A DNA stretch of 60,643 bases from Candidatus Dormiibacterota bacterium (GCA_019245575.1 JAFARE010000026.1:1-60643); one strand, 5' to 3'. Positions 8,628-17,617 are shown, counted from the stretch's first letter. Notes: generated by a model from the sequence alone, not told the origin. Numbers and translations are program-made.

Positions 8628-10145
8628 ACCCTGCAGCGCCGTGCGCTGCATGAAGTGCTTCACCGCCCGGACACCACCCAGCTCCTCCCCTCCCCCGGCA
8701 CGCCCGGGGCCGCCATGCACCAGCTGCGGCATCGGCGTGCCGTGACCCGTGGACTCGCCGGCACAGTCTCTGTCGAGCACCAGCACGCGGCCGTGGTGCG
8801 GCGCAGCGCCGGTCACCACCTCGCGCACGAAGTCCATGTCGTGAGATACGACAGAGCCGACAAGGCTGCCGCTGCCGCGCGCGGCGATGTCGACGGCCTC
8901 GGCTGCGTCGCTGTACGGCATCACGGTGCTCACCGGGCCGAACGCCTCGACCGTGTGCGGTTCAGCGCGGCTCGCGTCGTCGCAGCGCAGCAGCACCGGC
9001 GCAATGAACGCGCCGCGCTGCGGATCGGCGTCGACCGGCTCGACCTTCAGCGCGTCACCGCTGACAACCTGGCCCGCCTGCGCCAGCGCTGACACGGCGT
9101 CGCGGACCTCGTCGCGCTGTCCCACGCTGACGAGCGCGCCCATGGTCACCGAGTCGCTGCGTGGGTTGCCCACCACGACCCTGCCCAAACGCGCCTGCAG
9201 CGCGTCGACGACGGCGTCGACCGCAGGGCGCGGCACCAGGGCGCGGCGGATCGCGGTGCACTTCTGTCCCGCCTTGACGGTCATCTCGCGCGCGACCTCC
9301 TTGACAAAGAGGTCGAACTCGTCGCCGCCGGCGGCGGCGTCGGGGCCGAGGATGCAGCAGTTCAGCGAGTCCGTCTCGGCGTTGAAGCGCGCCGCGCGAC
9401 GCACCACGGCGTCATGGCCGCGCAGTGTCGCCGCGGTGTTTGCGCTGCCGGTGAAGGCGATGACATCGCCGCCGCCCAACTCTGCCAGCAGCGCGCCCGC
9501 GTCGCCGCACAGCATCTGCAGCGACCCCTCGGGCAGCACGCCGGCATCGATGATGTCGCGCACCACCGCGGCTGTGAGGTACGCGGTCTGTGTGGCCGGC
9601 TTGACGATGGAGGGCATGCCGGCGAGCAGCGCCGGCGCGAGCTTCTCCAGCATGCCCCACACCGGGAAGTTGAACGCGTTGATCTGCAGGACCACGCCCG
9701 GCAGCGGCGTGTACACGTGGCGTCCGGCAAACGTTCCCTGCTTGCCCATGGGCACGAGGTCGCCGTCCACCAGCAGCTTGCCCTCGGGCAGCTCCCGGCT
9801 GCCGATCCCGGCGAAGGCGAACGTCGTGCCGATGCCACCGTCGATGTCGACCGCCGAATCACGCTTCGTCGCGCCGGTTGCGTAGGACAGCTCGTAGTAC
9901 GCGTCCTTGCGCTCCGACAGCTGCGCCGCAAGCGTCTTGAGCAGTGCCGCCCGCTCCGGGAATGTCAGCCGGCGCAGCGCCGGGCCGCCCACGCGTCGCG
10001 CGTGCTCGACCATCGCACGGGCGTCGAAGCCGCTGCTGGAGACGCGCGCAACCGTCTCTCCCGTGGAGGCGTCGGCCACCACGCGGCCCTCGTCGGTGGC
10101 CGTGTACCACGCGCCGGCCACGTAGCTCGCAAGCAGCTCAGACAT
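8589..10145 (-). CDS. paaZ: PaaZ-type oxepin-CoA semialdehyde dehydrogenase, single domain
   Basis: A 518-residue aldehyde dehydrogenase that oxidises the ring-opened semialdehyde in phenylacetate breakdown. It matches the PaaZ N-terminal domain from end to end: QINAFNFPVWGMLEKLAPALLAG, FTGSANTAATLRG, the active-site Glu257 (NAETDSLN) and Cys296 (GQKCTAIRR). The fused C-terminal hydratase of E. coli PaaZ (about 680 residues in total) is absent, and a separate MaoC gene lies at 7457-7924. The ATG has GGAGGA upstream. It is the last gene of the bkd-ilvE-tyrA operon, 34 bases after tyrA. Confidence 0.9.
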   Translation of the reverse strand: MSELLASYVAGAWYTATDEGRVVADASTGETVARVSSSGFDARAMVEHARRVGGPALRRLTFPERAALLKTLAAQLSERKDAYYELSYATGATKRDSAVDIDGGIGTTFAFAGIGSRELPEGKLLVDGDLVPMGKQGTFAGRHVYTPLPGVVLQINAFNFPVWGMLEKLAPALLAGMPSIVKPATQTAYLTAAVVRDIIDAGVLPEGSLQMLCGDAGALLAELGGGDVIAFTGSANTAATLRGHDAVVRRAARFNAETDSLNCCILGPDAAAGGDEFDLFVKEVAREMTVKAGQKCTAIRRALVPRPAVDAVVDALQARLGRVVVGNPRSDSVTMGALVSVGQRDEVRDAVSALAQAGQVVSGDALKVEPVDADPQRGAFIAPVLLRCDDASRAEPHTVEAFGPVSTVMPYSDAAEAVDIAARGSGSLVGSVVSHDMDFVREVVTGAAPHHGRVLVLDRDCAGESTGHGTPMPQLVHGGPGRAGGGEELGGVRAVKHFMQRTALQGSPAALEALVAAG

Positions 10146-10179
10146 GTTCTCCGCGTCCTCCTTCGATCCTCATTGCGCT

Positions 10180-11289
10180 TCAGACTGACGGCTCGTCCGT
10201 CAGCGTCCATCCGCGCTCTGTGAGCGCGGTCCGCAGGCGCCGCACCGCGTCCTCCGCCACCGCCAGCTCGATCAACCCCACGGGTAACCCCGGCGCGTGC
10301 TCCACGCGCAGGTCCTCCAGGTTGACACCTGCCGCGGCGGTGTCGCCGAGCAGCCGCGCCATCTCCCCCGGCCTGTCCTCCACCAGCACCGGCACGATGC
10401 CGAAGCTGCGCGTCTCCCCACCGTGCTTGCCGGGAATGCGCCGCAGTCCGTCGCGGCCCGCCGCGACCAGGTCGCGCACGGCGGCGCCGCCTTCTCTTGA
10501 ATCGAGCTCGCCCGCGACGCGCAGCAGCGAGGCCGACAGCTCGCGCATCGCCGGCGCGAGCTCGGTGGCGTTTCCCGTTGCGATGTCGGCCCAGAGCTGC
10601 GGGTCACCCGCGGCGATGCGCGTCATGTCGCGCATTGCCTGGCCCGTGAGCTGGAGCACCGTGTCGGGCTGCCGCGCCAGCTGCGCCGCCAGCGCCGATG
10701 CGACCATCTGCGGCAGGTGGCTCGTGACGGCAAGCGCGCGGTCGTGCTCCGCGGCGGGCATGGCGAGGGGCACCGCGCCGCACTCAGCAGCGATCCAGCG
10801 CGCATCCTGCAGCGCCTGCGCCGACGTCTCCTCCATCGGCGTGATCACCCAGGCGCGCCCGGCGAACATGTCGGCGCGCGCGCGATGCGGGCCGCCGCGC
10901 TCGCGGCCGGCCAGCGGGTGTCCGCCCACGTACCGGGAGAGCTTCGCCGTGTCACCGCTCAGCGCCGCGCGCACGCCGCGCTCCACCTCGGCCTTGATGC
11001 TCGCGGTGTCCGTCACGGTGCTGCGCGGGTCCATTTCAATGCGCTCCGCAACCACGCCAGCCGTGCTGCGGGGCGGGACTGCGACGACCGTGACGTCGAC
11101 GTCCTCGCCGGCATGGACATCGCCCGCGCCGAGTGACACGGCCTGCCGCAAGTTCATCGCGTCGGCGTCTGCGAGCCATACGGCATGGCCACCGCGGCGC
11201 AGCGCAAGCGCGGCCGACGTGCCGATGAGCCCAGCGCCGATCACCAGGACGCGGCGCGCCCCGCGCGCCGGCGGCTGCGCCTCAGCCAA
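10180..11289 (-). CDS. tyrA: Prephenate dehydrogenase with C-terminal ACT domain
   Basis: Converts prephenate to 4-hydroxyphenylpyruvate for tyrosine. The 369 residues hold a Rossmann start (VLVIGAGLIGTSAAL, about 14-28), the conserved GGHPLAGRERGG and SHLPQMVASALA segments, and a regulatory ACT domain in the last 75 residues (VPVLVEDRPGEMARLLGDTA). It starts at a TTG overlapping the ilvE stop. Being placed between a branched-chain aminotransferase and a phenylacetate dehydrogenase is unusual and may reflect shared handling of aromatic 2-oxoacids. Confidence 0.88.
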   Translation of the reverse strand: MAEAQPPARGARRVLVIGAGLIGTSAALALRRGGHAVWLADADAMNLRQAVSLGAGDVHAGEDVDVTVVAVPPRSTAGVVAERIEMDPRSTVTDTASIKAEVERGVRAALSGDTAKLSRYVGGHPLAGRERGGPHRARADMFAGRAWVITPMEETSAQALQDARWIAAECGAVPLAMPAAEHDRALAVTSHLPQMVASALAAQLARQPDTVLQLTGQAMRDMTRIAAGDPQLWADIATGNATELAPAMRELSASLLRVAGELDSREGGAAVRDLVAAGRDGLRRIPGKHGGETRSFGIVPVLVEDRPGEMARLLGDTAAAGVNLEDLRVEHAPGLPVGLIELAVAEDAVRRLRTALTERGWTLTDEPSV

Positions 11290-12241
11290 CAGGCGTGAGC
11301 CACTCCGCGTGCCGCTCGTCGTCGCCCTTGCACGCCCGGAAGTACAGGTCCTGCAGCCTGCGCGTCACCGGGCCGGGCTCACCGTCACCGATGCGGCGGC
11401 GGTCGATCTCGATGACTGGCGACACCTCCGCGCCCGTGCCGCAGAGGATCACCTCGTCCGCGATGTACAGCTCGGTGCGATCGACCACGCGCTCCACCAC
11501 GTCGATGCCCAGCTCATCCCGAGCGAACGTCATCAGTGTGCGCCGGGTGATGCCCTCGACGATGTTCTCAGACACGGGCGGCGTCACCAGGCAGCCGCGC
11601 CGGAGCAGGAAGATGTTCTCCGCGCTGCCCTCGCTCACGTGCCCGTCCTGGGTCAGCACGATCGCCTCGTCGAAACCGTTGAGCACGGCCTCGGTCTTGG
11701 CCAGCGCGCTGTTGACGTAGATGCCCGACGACTTGGAGCGCGCGGGTGCGACGTTGTCGTCGATGCGCCGCCAGCTCGACACCTGGCAGCGGATGCCGCC
11801 CGTGGTGTCGACGTACGCGCCGAACGGGACGGTCACGATCATGAACCCGTCGCGCAGGTCGTGGAAGCGGATGCCCACCTCCTCATTCGCCTTGTACACC
11901 AGCGGCCGCACGTACACGTCGGTGGTGAAGGCGTTGCGCCGCAGCAGCTCGACGGTGATCGCGCACAGCTCGTCCACCGGCAGCGGCACCTCCATGTGCA
12001 GCATGCGGGCGTTGCCGCGCATGCGCTCGAAGTGCTCGGGCATGCGGAACACGTTCAACCGCCGCTGGCTCTCGCTCCAGTAGGCGCGGATGCCCTCGAA
12101 ACAGCCGGTGCCGTAGTGCAACGCATGGGTGAGGAGGCCCAGGTGCGAATCACCGTACCGGCGCAGCTCGCCGTCGAAGTAGACCCAGTAGTCCGCCTGG
12201 GCTCGCCGCTGCTGCACCGCGGCCGGCGCCTGCTCAGTCAC
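11282..12241 (-). CDS. ilvE: Branched-chain amino acid aminotransferase
   Basis: A fold-IV PLP aminotransferase of 319 residues that interconverts Leu, Ile and Val with their 2-oxoacids. The PLP lysine is Lys170 (SKSSGIYVNSALAKTEA); the conserved LHYGTGCFEGIRAYW and SEGSAENIF motifs are intact. The GTG at 12241 overlaps the end of bkdC. Lying directly behind bkdABC it supplies the 2-oxoacids that the dehydrogenase complex oxidises, which points to a catabolic role. Confidence 0.93.
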   Translation of the reverse strand: MTEQAPAAVQQRRAQADYWVYFDGELRRYGDSHLGLLTHALHYGTGCFEGIRAYWSESQRRLNVFRMPEHFERMRGNARMLHMEVPLPVDELCAITVELLRRNAFTTDVYVRPLVYKANEEVGIRFHDLRDGFMIVTVPFGAYVDTTGGIRCQVSSWRRIDDNVAPARSKSSGIYVNSALAKTEAVLNGFDEAIVLTQDGHVSEGSAENIFLLRRGCLVTPPVSENIVEGITRRTLMTFARDELGIDVVERVVDRTELYIADEVILCGTGAEVSPVIEIDRRRIGDGEPGPVTRRLQDLYFRACKGDDERHAEWLTPVG

Positions 12242-13466
12242 CGGCGGCGTCCTCGGGCGGCTGCTCCACCAGGTTGGCAAGGTGGCGCACGAACCCTCCC
12301 GCCACGGCGCCATCAGCGACTCGGTGGTCGAACACGAGCGACAGCTCGACGACCGGTCGGGCGACGACAGCGCCGTCGACCGCCCACGCCCGCAGCGCGA
12401 TCTGCCCCACGCCGAGCACCGCCGCCTCGGGCGGGTTGATGATCGCGGTGCCACCGTCGACGCCGAAGGCACCGAAGTTCGACACGGTGAAGGTGCTGCC
12501 GCGCAGGTCCGCGCCGTGGATGCTGCCGTCGCGCGCCGCGCCGGCGAGCCGGCTCAGCTCGCGGGCGATGCCGCGCACCGGCAGCTTCTCCGCGTCCCGG
12601 ATCACCGGGACCACGAGCCCGCGCTCGGTCTGCACCGCCACGCCGAGGTGCACCGCCTCGAAGCTCGTCGCCTCCATGCGCGAGGCGTCGAAGTGCGCGT
12701 TGAGGCGTGGGAAGCGGCCGAGGGCGAGCACGCAGAGACGGAGCAGCACGGCGAAGGGCGTCACATGCTCGGCGCCGCCATCGGCCTGGACGCGCTCGCG
12801 CAGCTCGATCAGGCGCGTTGCATCGGCTGCGGCCCATGCGATCGCGGTTGGGATGTCGCGATGCGAGCCGGTGAGCCGCTCAGCCGCGACGCGGTCGGCG
12901 CCGGTCAGCTTGCGCACCTCGCCGGCAGCCGTTGCCGCGGCGCCGTTGGTATCCGGCGCGGCCTGGTGCGCGCGAGCCTGCTCCAGGTCGGCGCGGGTGA
13001 CCATGCCCCCCGGTCCGGTGCCGGTCACCGCCGCAAGGTCGACGCCGAGCTCGGCCGCCATCCGCCGGACCAGCGGCGATGCCGGTGGCGTTGCAGCCGA
13101 AACGGCCGCCACGGGGGCGCCGGGCGCCGGCGTGACCCGGCGACGGCGAGGCGGTGACGCCGACTCGTTCGTGCCATAGCCGACCAGAACGTTGCCCGAG
13201 CCGGCCTGCGCCGCTTCGCTCGACCCCACCTCGATACTGATCAGCGGACGGCCCACGGTGATCATGTCGCCGGCCGTCCCGTGCAGCGCGGCGACGCGCC
13301 CGGCAAACGGCGTGGGCACCTGCACGACGGCCTTCTCCGTGCCGATCTCCGCGATGGGCTGGTCCACCGCCACCTCGTCGCCGACGGCAACGAGCCAGTT
13401 GAGAATCTCACCTTCCGTCAACCCCTCCCCCAGGTCGGGCATCAGAAAGTCGCGGACGTCGGCCAT
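12234..13466 (-). CDS. bkdC: Branched-chain 2-oxoacid dehydrogenase E2 (lipoyl acyltransferase)
   Basis: A 410-residue E2 core. An N-terminal lipoyl domain (lipoyl-lysine Lys45 in TEKAVVQVP) is followed by an Ala/Pro linker, a peripheral-subunit-binding domain at about 129-163 and the acyltransferase domain ending in DHRVADGAVAG with catalytic His381 and Asp385. There is one lipoyl domain. The E3 partner is not in the window and must be encoded elsewhere. The ATG is 5 bases from the bkdB stop. The assignment to branched-chain over pyruvate substrates rests on the neighbouring ilvE and on the E1 sequences. Confidence 0.9.
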   Translation of the reverse strand: MADVRDFLMPDLGEGLTEGEILNWLVAVGDEVAVDQPIAEIGTEKAVVQVPTPFAGRVAALHGTAGDMITVGRPLISIEVGSSEAAQAGSGNVLVGYGTNESASPPRRRRVTPAPGAPVAAVSAATPPASPLVRRMAAELGVDLAAVTGTGPGGMVTRADLEQARAHQAAPDTNGAAATAAGEVRKLTGADRVAAERLTGSHRDIPTAIAWAAADATRLIELRERVQADGGAEHVTPFAVLLRLCVLALGRFPRLNAHFDASRMEATSFEAVHLGVAVQTERGLVVPVIRDAEKLPVRGIARELSRLAGAARDGSIHGADLRGSTFTVSNFGAFGVDGGTAIINPPEAAVLGVGQIALRAWAVDGAVVARPVVELSLVFDHRVADGAVAGGFVRHLANLVEQPPEDAAGD

Positions 13467-13470
13467 TCGC

Positions 13471-14442
13471 TCAGTACTCGAGCGCGCGCGCCACCGCGTC
13501 GAGGATGCGATCCACGCCGGGCAGGAAGTGATGCTCGATCTTGGCGGGAGGATACGGCAGGTCGAAGCCGGTGACGCGCAGCACCGGCGCGGCCAGGTGG
13601 CCGAAGACGCGCTCGGTGAGCGCCGCGGCGATCTCGGCGCCATACCCCGCAAATCGCGGCGCCTCGTGGACAACGACAGCGCGCCCGGTCTTGGTGGCGC
13701 TTGCCGCCAAGGTGTCGAGGTCCAGCGGCGTCAGCGTGCGCACGTCGATGACCTCGACGTCCCAGCCTTCGGCAACCGCGGCTTCAGCAGCTTCGAGCGC
13801 GGTCGCGACCATGGGGCCGTACGCGATGAGCGTCGCCGTGGCTCCCGCGCGCCGCACCAGCGCCCTGCCGATCGGCTCGCCGCTGACAGGCAGTTCGACC
13901 TCCTCCTTCATCCAGTAGCGTCGCTTCGGTTCGAGGAACACGACCGGGTCCGGATGAGCCAGCGCGCTGCGCAGCAGCGAGTACGCGTCGCCCGGTGTAC
14001 CGGGTGAGACGACCGTCAGACCCGCGGTGTGCGAGTAGTACGCCTCGGGACTCTCCGAATGGTGCTCGACGGCGCCGATGCCGCCGCCGTACGGCATGCG
14101 GATCGTCATGGGCAGGCCGACCCGGCCGCGGGTGCGGTTGCGGTACTTGGCCACATGGCTGATCACCTGGTCCAGCGCCGGATAGGAGAAGCCGTCGAAC
14201 TGCATCTCCACCACGGGACGCAGCCCGTAGAGCGCCATGCCCACGGCCGTCCCGACGATCCCCGACTCGGACACCGGTGAGTCGAAGCAGCGCTCCGCCC
14301 CGAACTCCGCCTGCAGACCGTCGGTGATGCGGAACACGCCGCCGAGCGTGCCCACATCCTCGCCGTAGATGACGACGCTGTCGTCCTCGCGCATGGCGTC
14401 GCGCAGCGCGGTGTTGAGCGCCGCAGCCATGGTCACCGTCAT
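13471..14442 (-). CDS. bkdB: Branched-chain 2-oxoacid dehydrogenase E1 beta
   Basis: A transketolase-like beta subunit of 323 residues. YGEDVGTLGGVFRIT, FDSPVSESGIVGTAVGMA and MPYGGGIGAVEHHSESPEAYYSH are classic E1-beta stretches, the last matching the branched-chain type. It pairs with bkdA to form the thiamine-diphosphate active site. The ATG overlaps the bkdA stop (ATGA), ensuring coupled synthesis of the two halves. The C-terminus (FLPGVDRILDAVARALEY) is complete. Confidence 0.93.
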   Translation of the reverse strand: MTVTMAAALNTALRDAMREDDSVVIYGEDVGTLGGVFRITDGLQAEFGAERCFDSPVSESGIVGTAVGMALYGLRPVVEMQFDGFSYPALDQVISHVAKYRNRTRGRVGLPMTIRMPYGGGIGAVEHHSESPEAYYSHTAGLTVVSPGTPGDAYSLLRSALAHPDPVVFLEPKRRYWMKEEVELPVSGEPIGRALVRRAGATATLIAYGPMVATALEAAEAAVAEGWDVEVIDVRTLTPLDLDTLAASATKTGRAVVVHEAPRFAGYGAEIAAALTERVFGHLAAPVLRVTGFDLPYPPAKIEHHFLPGVDRILDAVARALEY

Positions 14443-15560
14443 GCATCGCCCTCGGCAGACAGCTCGCCGTCCAGCAGCGCGCGCTGCTCGTTCAGTGCGG
14501 GCGTGGGCGTGGCGTACACGTGCTCGAACATCTCGCGCGGATCGCCTGCCGGCGCACCGAAGAGTGAATCCCGCATGCGCGCCGCCAGCTCCTCGCCCTC
14601 GGCCTCGACCTCGGCGGTGAGCGCGTCGTCGAGCACACCGAGGTCGCGCAGCGTTTGCGCGAAGCGCTGCACCGGGTCGTTGGCGCGCCACGTGGCGACC
14701 TCGTCCGCGTTGCGGTAGCGCGTCTCGTCATCTGCGGTGGTGTGCGCCTCGAGGCGGTACGTCACCGCCTCCACCAGGGTCGGGCCGCCGCCTGCGCGCG
14801 CGCGGTCCACGGCCGCGCGGACGGCGCCGTACACCGAGAGCACGTCGTTGCCGTCGACCCGCACGCCCGGCATGCCGCAGCCCGGCGCGCGCAGCGCGAT
14901 GGACTCGGTGCGCGTCTGGCGCGACACCGGCACGCTGATGGCGTACTGGTTGTTCTGCACCAGGAACACCACGGGCGCCTGGTACACGCCGGCCATGTTC
15001 ATGGCCTCGTGCGCGTCGCCCTCGCTGGCCGCGCCCTCGCCGAACAGCGTGAGCGCGACGATGGGGTCTCCGCGCATGCGCGCGGCCATGGCGAGCCCGG
15101 TGGCGTGCAGCGCCTGTGTGGCGACCGGCGTCGTCTGCGGCGCAACGCGGTATCGATATGGATCGAAGCCGCAGTGCCAGCTGCCCTGGAAGAGCGCGAG
15201 CACCTCCACGATGTCGACGCCGCGCGCAAATGTGGCGACGCTGTCCCGATAGGACGGGAACAGCCAATCCTCGTCGTCCAGTGCAAAGACCGCGCCCACC
15301 TGCGCAGCCTCCTGGCCCTGGCTGGAGGCGAACACGCCGAGCGCCCCCTGGCGCGTCAGATTGATCGCCTGGCGGTCGACGCGCCGGCTCAGCGCCATCA
15401 GCCGGTACAGGCTGCGCAACTGCGTGTGATCCAATGCGAGATCGTGATGCGCAGGCGCAGCAAGGCCGCCGTCAGCCGCGACCTCCTGCCAGGTCGCGTT
15501 GATACGGCTCGACTCTCCCGCGGCGCCGCTGGGCGCCGCTCGACCGGTGGTCACGCTCAT
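14439..15560 (-). CDS. bkdA: Branched-chain 2-oxoacid dehydrogenase E1 alpha
   Basis: A 373-residue subunit carrying the thiamine-diphosphate motif: GEGAASEGDAHEAMN followed by NNQYAIS. RQGALGVFASSQGQEAAQVG and a long N-terminal extension resemble actinobacterial BkdA. It decarboxylates 2-oxoisovalerate, 2-oxoisocaproate and related acids and passes the acyl group to BkdC. It is the first gene of a six-gene operon that ends in paaZ. The 71-base gap upstream separates it from the divergent PrmC-like gene and must hold both promoters, but I see no strong consensus there. Confidence 0.92.
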   Translation of the reverse strand: MSVTTGRAAPSGAAGESSRINATWQEVAADGGLAAPAHHDLALDHTQLRSLYRLMALSRRVDRQAINLTRQGALGVFASSQGQEAAQVGAVFALDDEDWLFPSYRDSVATFARGVDIVEVLALFQGSWHCGFDPYRYRVAPQTTPVATQALHATGLAMAARMRGDPIVALTLFGEGAASEGDAHEAMNMAGVYQAPVVFLVQNNQYAISVPVSRQTRTESIALRAPGCGMPGVRVDGNDVLSVYGAVRAAVDRARAGGGPTLVEAVTYRLEAHTTADDETRYRNADEVATWRANDPVQRFAQTLRDLGVLDDALTAEVEAEGEELAARMRDSLFGAPAGDPREMFEHVYATPTPALNEQRALLDGELSAEGDA

Positions 15561-15632
15561 ACGTCTCGAAGCACCGAATTCGCGGCTAATGCTATCCGAT
15601 CGAAACCGGCCCTCCCCCTAAGCACCGCCGCG

Positions 15633-16427
15633 GTGGCGAAGCGGCTTGCCGCCGCCGGGTTCATCGCGGCACGCGCCGAGGCTCGACTGTTGGCGGGCCG
15701 TGCGGCGGGCGATGCCGAGCTGCTGGAGCGGCTGCTCCAACGCCGTCTCACCGGAGAGCCGCTCGCCTGGATCGTGGGCAGCGCACGCTTCTGCGGCCTC
15801 CACGTGCGCGTGGAGCCGGGCGTGTTCGTGCCGCGCTCGCAGAGCGAGATCATCGCGCGGCGCGCCGCGTCTCGCCTGCCGGCCGCCGGGATCGCCATCG
15901 ACGTCTGCACGGGGAGTGGCGCTGTCGCAATGGTGCTGATGCGTGCGCGCCCAGACGCGACCGTCATCGCGACCGACATCGATCCTGTGGCGATCGCATG
16001 CGCAACCGCGAACGGCGTGGAGGCGCGTCATGGTGACCTCTTCGAGGGTCTGCCGTCGTCGTTGCACGGCAGTGTCGACGTTGTGACCGCGGTCGTGCCG
16101 TATGTGCCGTCCGCCGAGCTCCCCTACCTGCAGCGGGACACCTTCACCTTCGAGACGCCGCTCGCCTACGACGGCGGTCGCGACGGCACACGCCTGCTGC
16201 GGCGCGTGATCCGCGACGCTGCGCGCTTTCTCAGACCGAAGGGCGCGCTGCTGCTGGAGCTGGGTGGCGAACAGGCTGAGGTACTGCGTCCCCATCTGCG
16301 ACGCCACGGGTTCGGGTCGGTGACCGTGCTGCGCGACAGCGACGGTGACGTGCGCGGCGTCGACGCTCGCGTGACTCCAAATGGCATTGTCAGCCGGCGA
16401 GACGGCGCTCGATCCCGTCGAGCATGA
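15633..16427 (+). CDS. PrmC/HemK-related methyltransferase of unknown substrate
   Basis: A Rossmann methyltransferase of 264 residues with a SAM-binding DVCTGSGAVA at about 90-99. PrmC enzymes use NPPY to bind the glutamine substrate; here that position reads VPYVPS (about 155-160). This fits a PrmC-related group of unknown substrate more than true PrmC. The RQ-SEIIARR and GGRDGTRLLRRVI segments match that group. GTG at 15633 is my best start; no ribosome binding site decides it. The 3' end overlaps the convergent TetR gene by 38 bases. Confidence 0.75.
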   Translation: MAKRLAAAGFIAARAEARLLAGRAAGDAELLERLLQRRLTGEPLAWIVGSARFCGLHVRVEPGVFVPRSQSEIIARRAASRLPAAGIAIDVCTGSGAVAMVLMRARPDATVIATDIDPVAIACATANGVEARHGDLFEGLPSSLHGSVDVVTAVVPYVPSAELPYLQRDTFTFETPLAYDGGRDGTRLLRRVIRDAARFLRPKGALLLELGGEQAEVLRPHLRRHGFGSVTVLRDSDGDVRGVDARVTPNGIVSRRDGARSRRA

Positions 16428-17565
16428 GGCTCACCGCCTGACCACCGGGCGGAGCTGCGGTATCCCGCGGCGCCGAGTCGTCCTGCGGCAGCGGCCTGGG
16501 ATGCTCCGGCGCCGAGTCGTCCAGTGAAACCTTGACGCAACCGCTGTACACGCTGAGCTCGTAGCGGTTCTCACTGCGCGACGCGCCGGGCGACTCCCAA
16601 TGCGCATCCGCCCCGGTGCTGCGCATGTTCCGCGCGTCGAGGCGCACACGGACCGACCCTGTTGACACCGTCGCGCGTGCCGCCGCGCCGCGCGGGCGGT
16701 GCAGCGTCACCCCGACGATCCCGCTGTTGACCTTGATGGGCACGGCGCCGAACGGTGGCGGCAGCGTGCACGACACGTTGCCCGCGCCGCTGTCGAGCTC
16801 GATCTCGCTGATGCGCAGGCCGCGCAGGTCGAGCGAGGTGTTCCAGGTGCCGCCGTGCACCTTGATGCGCCATGTCCGCTCCGGGCTGAGCTCGACGGCG
16901 CCGCGGTACCCGCCGCGGCGATTGCGCACAACGACCTCGCCGTCCGGCCGCACGTCCAGAGACGGCGCGCCGCCACCTCCCGTGGAGGTCGCGAGGTCGA
17001 CGGTGCCGGCCGCCGCAGCGCGCACCTGCACCTTCCACGACCCCGAGTCGATGGCCAGGGTGACCGCCTCCTTCGGGCTGGGCGGGTTCGGGCCTGGCCC
17101 GAGGCGGCCGACACCGACCGCTGCGATGACCAGCGCGTTGGCCGCGGCCTCGGGCGCCTCCGCGCCTGCCGCGCTCAGCACGGACGCGATCTCGCGGCTC
17201 AAGCGGCTGCGGGGAACAGCGGGCAGGCACGCGAGTACCACGTCGGCCGAGGCCGGCCTGGTCGCCAGCCGCTCTGTCAGCGCGTCGCAGGCAGCGGCGA
17301 TGCGCGCCCGCCAGCTGGGGCCGGCGGGTACCTCGACGGAGTCGAGCACGGCCCCAGCGAGCAGCTCGACCAACTGCCCCTTGTCGCGCAGGTGCCAGTA
17401 CAGAGACGCCGGCTTGATGTCCAGCCGGTCGGCCAGCGCGCGCATGGAGAGGCCCTCGACACCTGCCGTTTCGAGCAGGGCGAGGGCCGCGTCGATGACC
17501 GCCTCGCGGCTGAGCCGGGAGGCATCCGGGGGTTGTTTCGGGTTGTCGCTTGACATGCCTAACAT
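16390..17565 (-). CDS. TetR regulator fused to a beta-rich LiaF/DUF4097-like domain
   Basis: A 391-residue fusion. Residues about 15-65 are a TetR helix-turn-helix (AVIDAALALLETAGVEGLSMRALADRLDIKPASLYWHL) followed by helices to about 165. From about 170 to 350 the chain is repetitive beta structure with Gly/Asn turns (LDLRGLRISEIELDSGAGN and similar), like LiaF/DUF4097 domains linked to envelope stress. It is divergent from a drug-exporter operon, so it probably represses exporter and itself. The ATG at 17565 (alternative 17556) lies inside a perfect palindrome and 9 bases after a TATAGT box. Confidence 0.8.
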   Translation of the reverse strand: MLGMSSDNPKQPPDASRLSREAVIDAALALLETAGVEGLSMRALADRLDIKPASLYWHLRDKGQLVELLAGAVLDSVEVPAGPSWRARIAAACDALTERLATRPASADVVLACLPAVPRSRLSREIASVLSAAGAEAPEAAANALVIAAVGVGRLGPGPNPPSPKEAVTLAIDSGSWKVQVRAAAAGTVDLATSTGGGGAPSLDVRPDGEVVVRNRRGGYRGAVELSPERTWRIKVHGGTWNTSLDLRGLRISEIELDSGAGNVSCTLPPPFGAVPIKVNSGIVGVTLHRPRGAAARATVSTGSVRVRLDARNMRSTGADAHWESPGASRSENRYELSVYSGCVKVSLDDSAPEHPRPLPQDDSAPRDTAAPPGGQAVSLMLDGIERRLAG

Positions 17566-17582
17566 CGTTAGGTCACTATAGC
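17550..17582. promoter_or_regulatory. Divergent promoter with palindromic operator CCTAAC-ATC-GTTAGG
   Basis: A perfect -35 (TTGACA, 17550-17555) for the exporter operon is followed at 17558-17572 by the perfect inverted repeat CCTAAC-N3-GTTAGG. On the other strand TATAGT (17580-17575) serves the TetR-fusion gene, whose start codon lies in the same palindrome. The plus-strand -10 is weak (CACTAT, 17574-17579, spacer 18). One repressor on this site would shut both genes. Confidence 0.7.
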
Positions 17583-17617
17583 GCCGATCGTTGGCAGTTT
17601 GCTAGAGGACCTTACGG

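Noticed and set aside
9944..12439. An 831-codon open frame on the plus strand
   Set aside because: It is antisense to paaZ, tyrA and ilvE, has no recognisable domain and is Arg/Ser/Ala-rich as expected from a high-G+C shadow frame.
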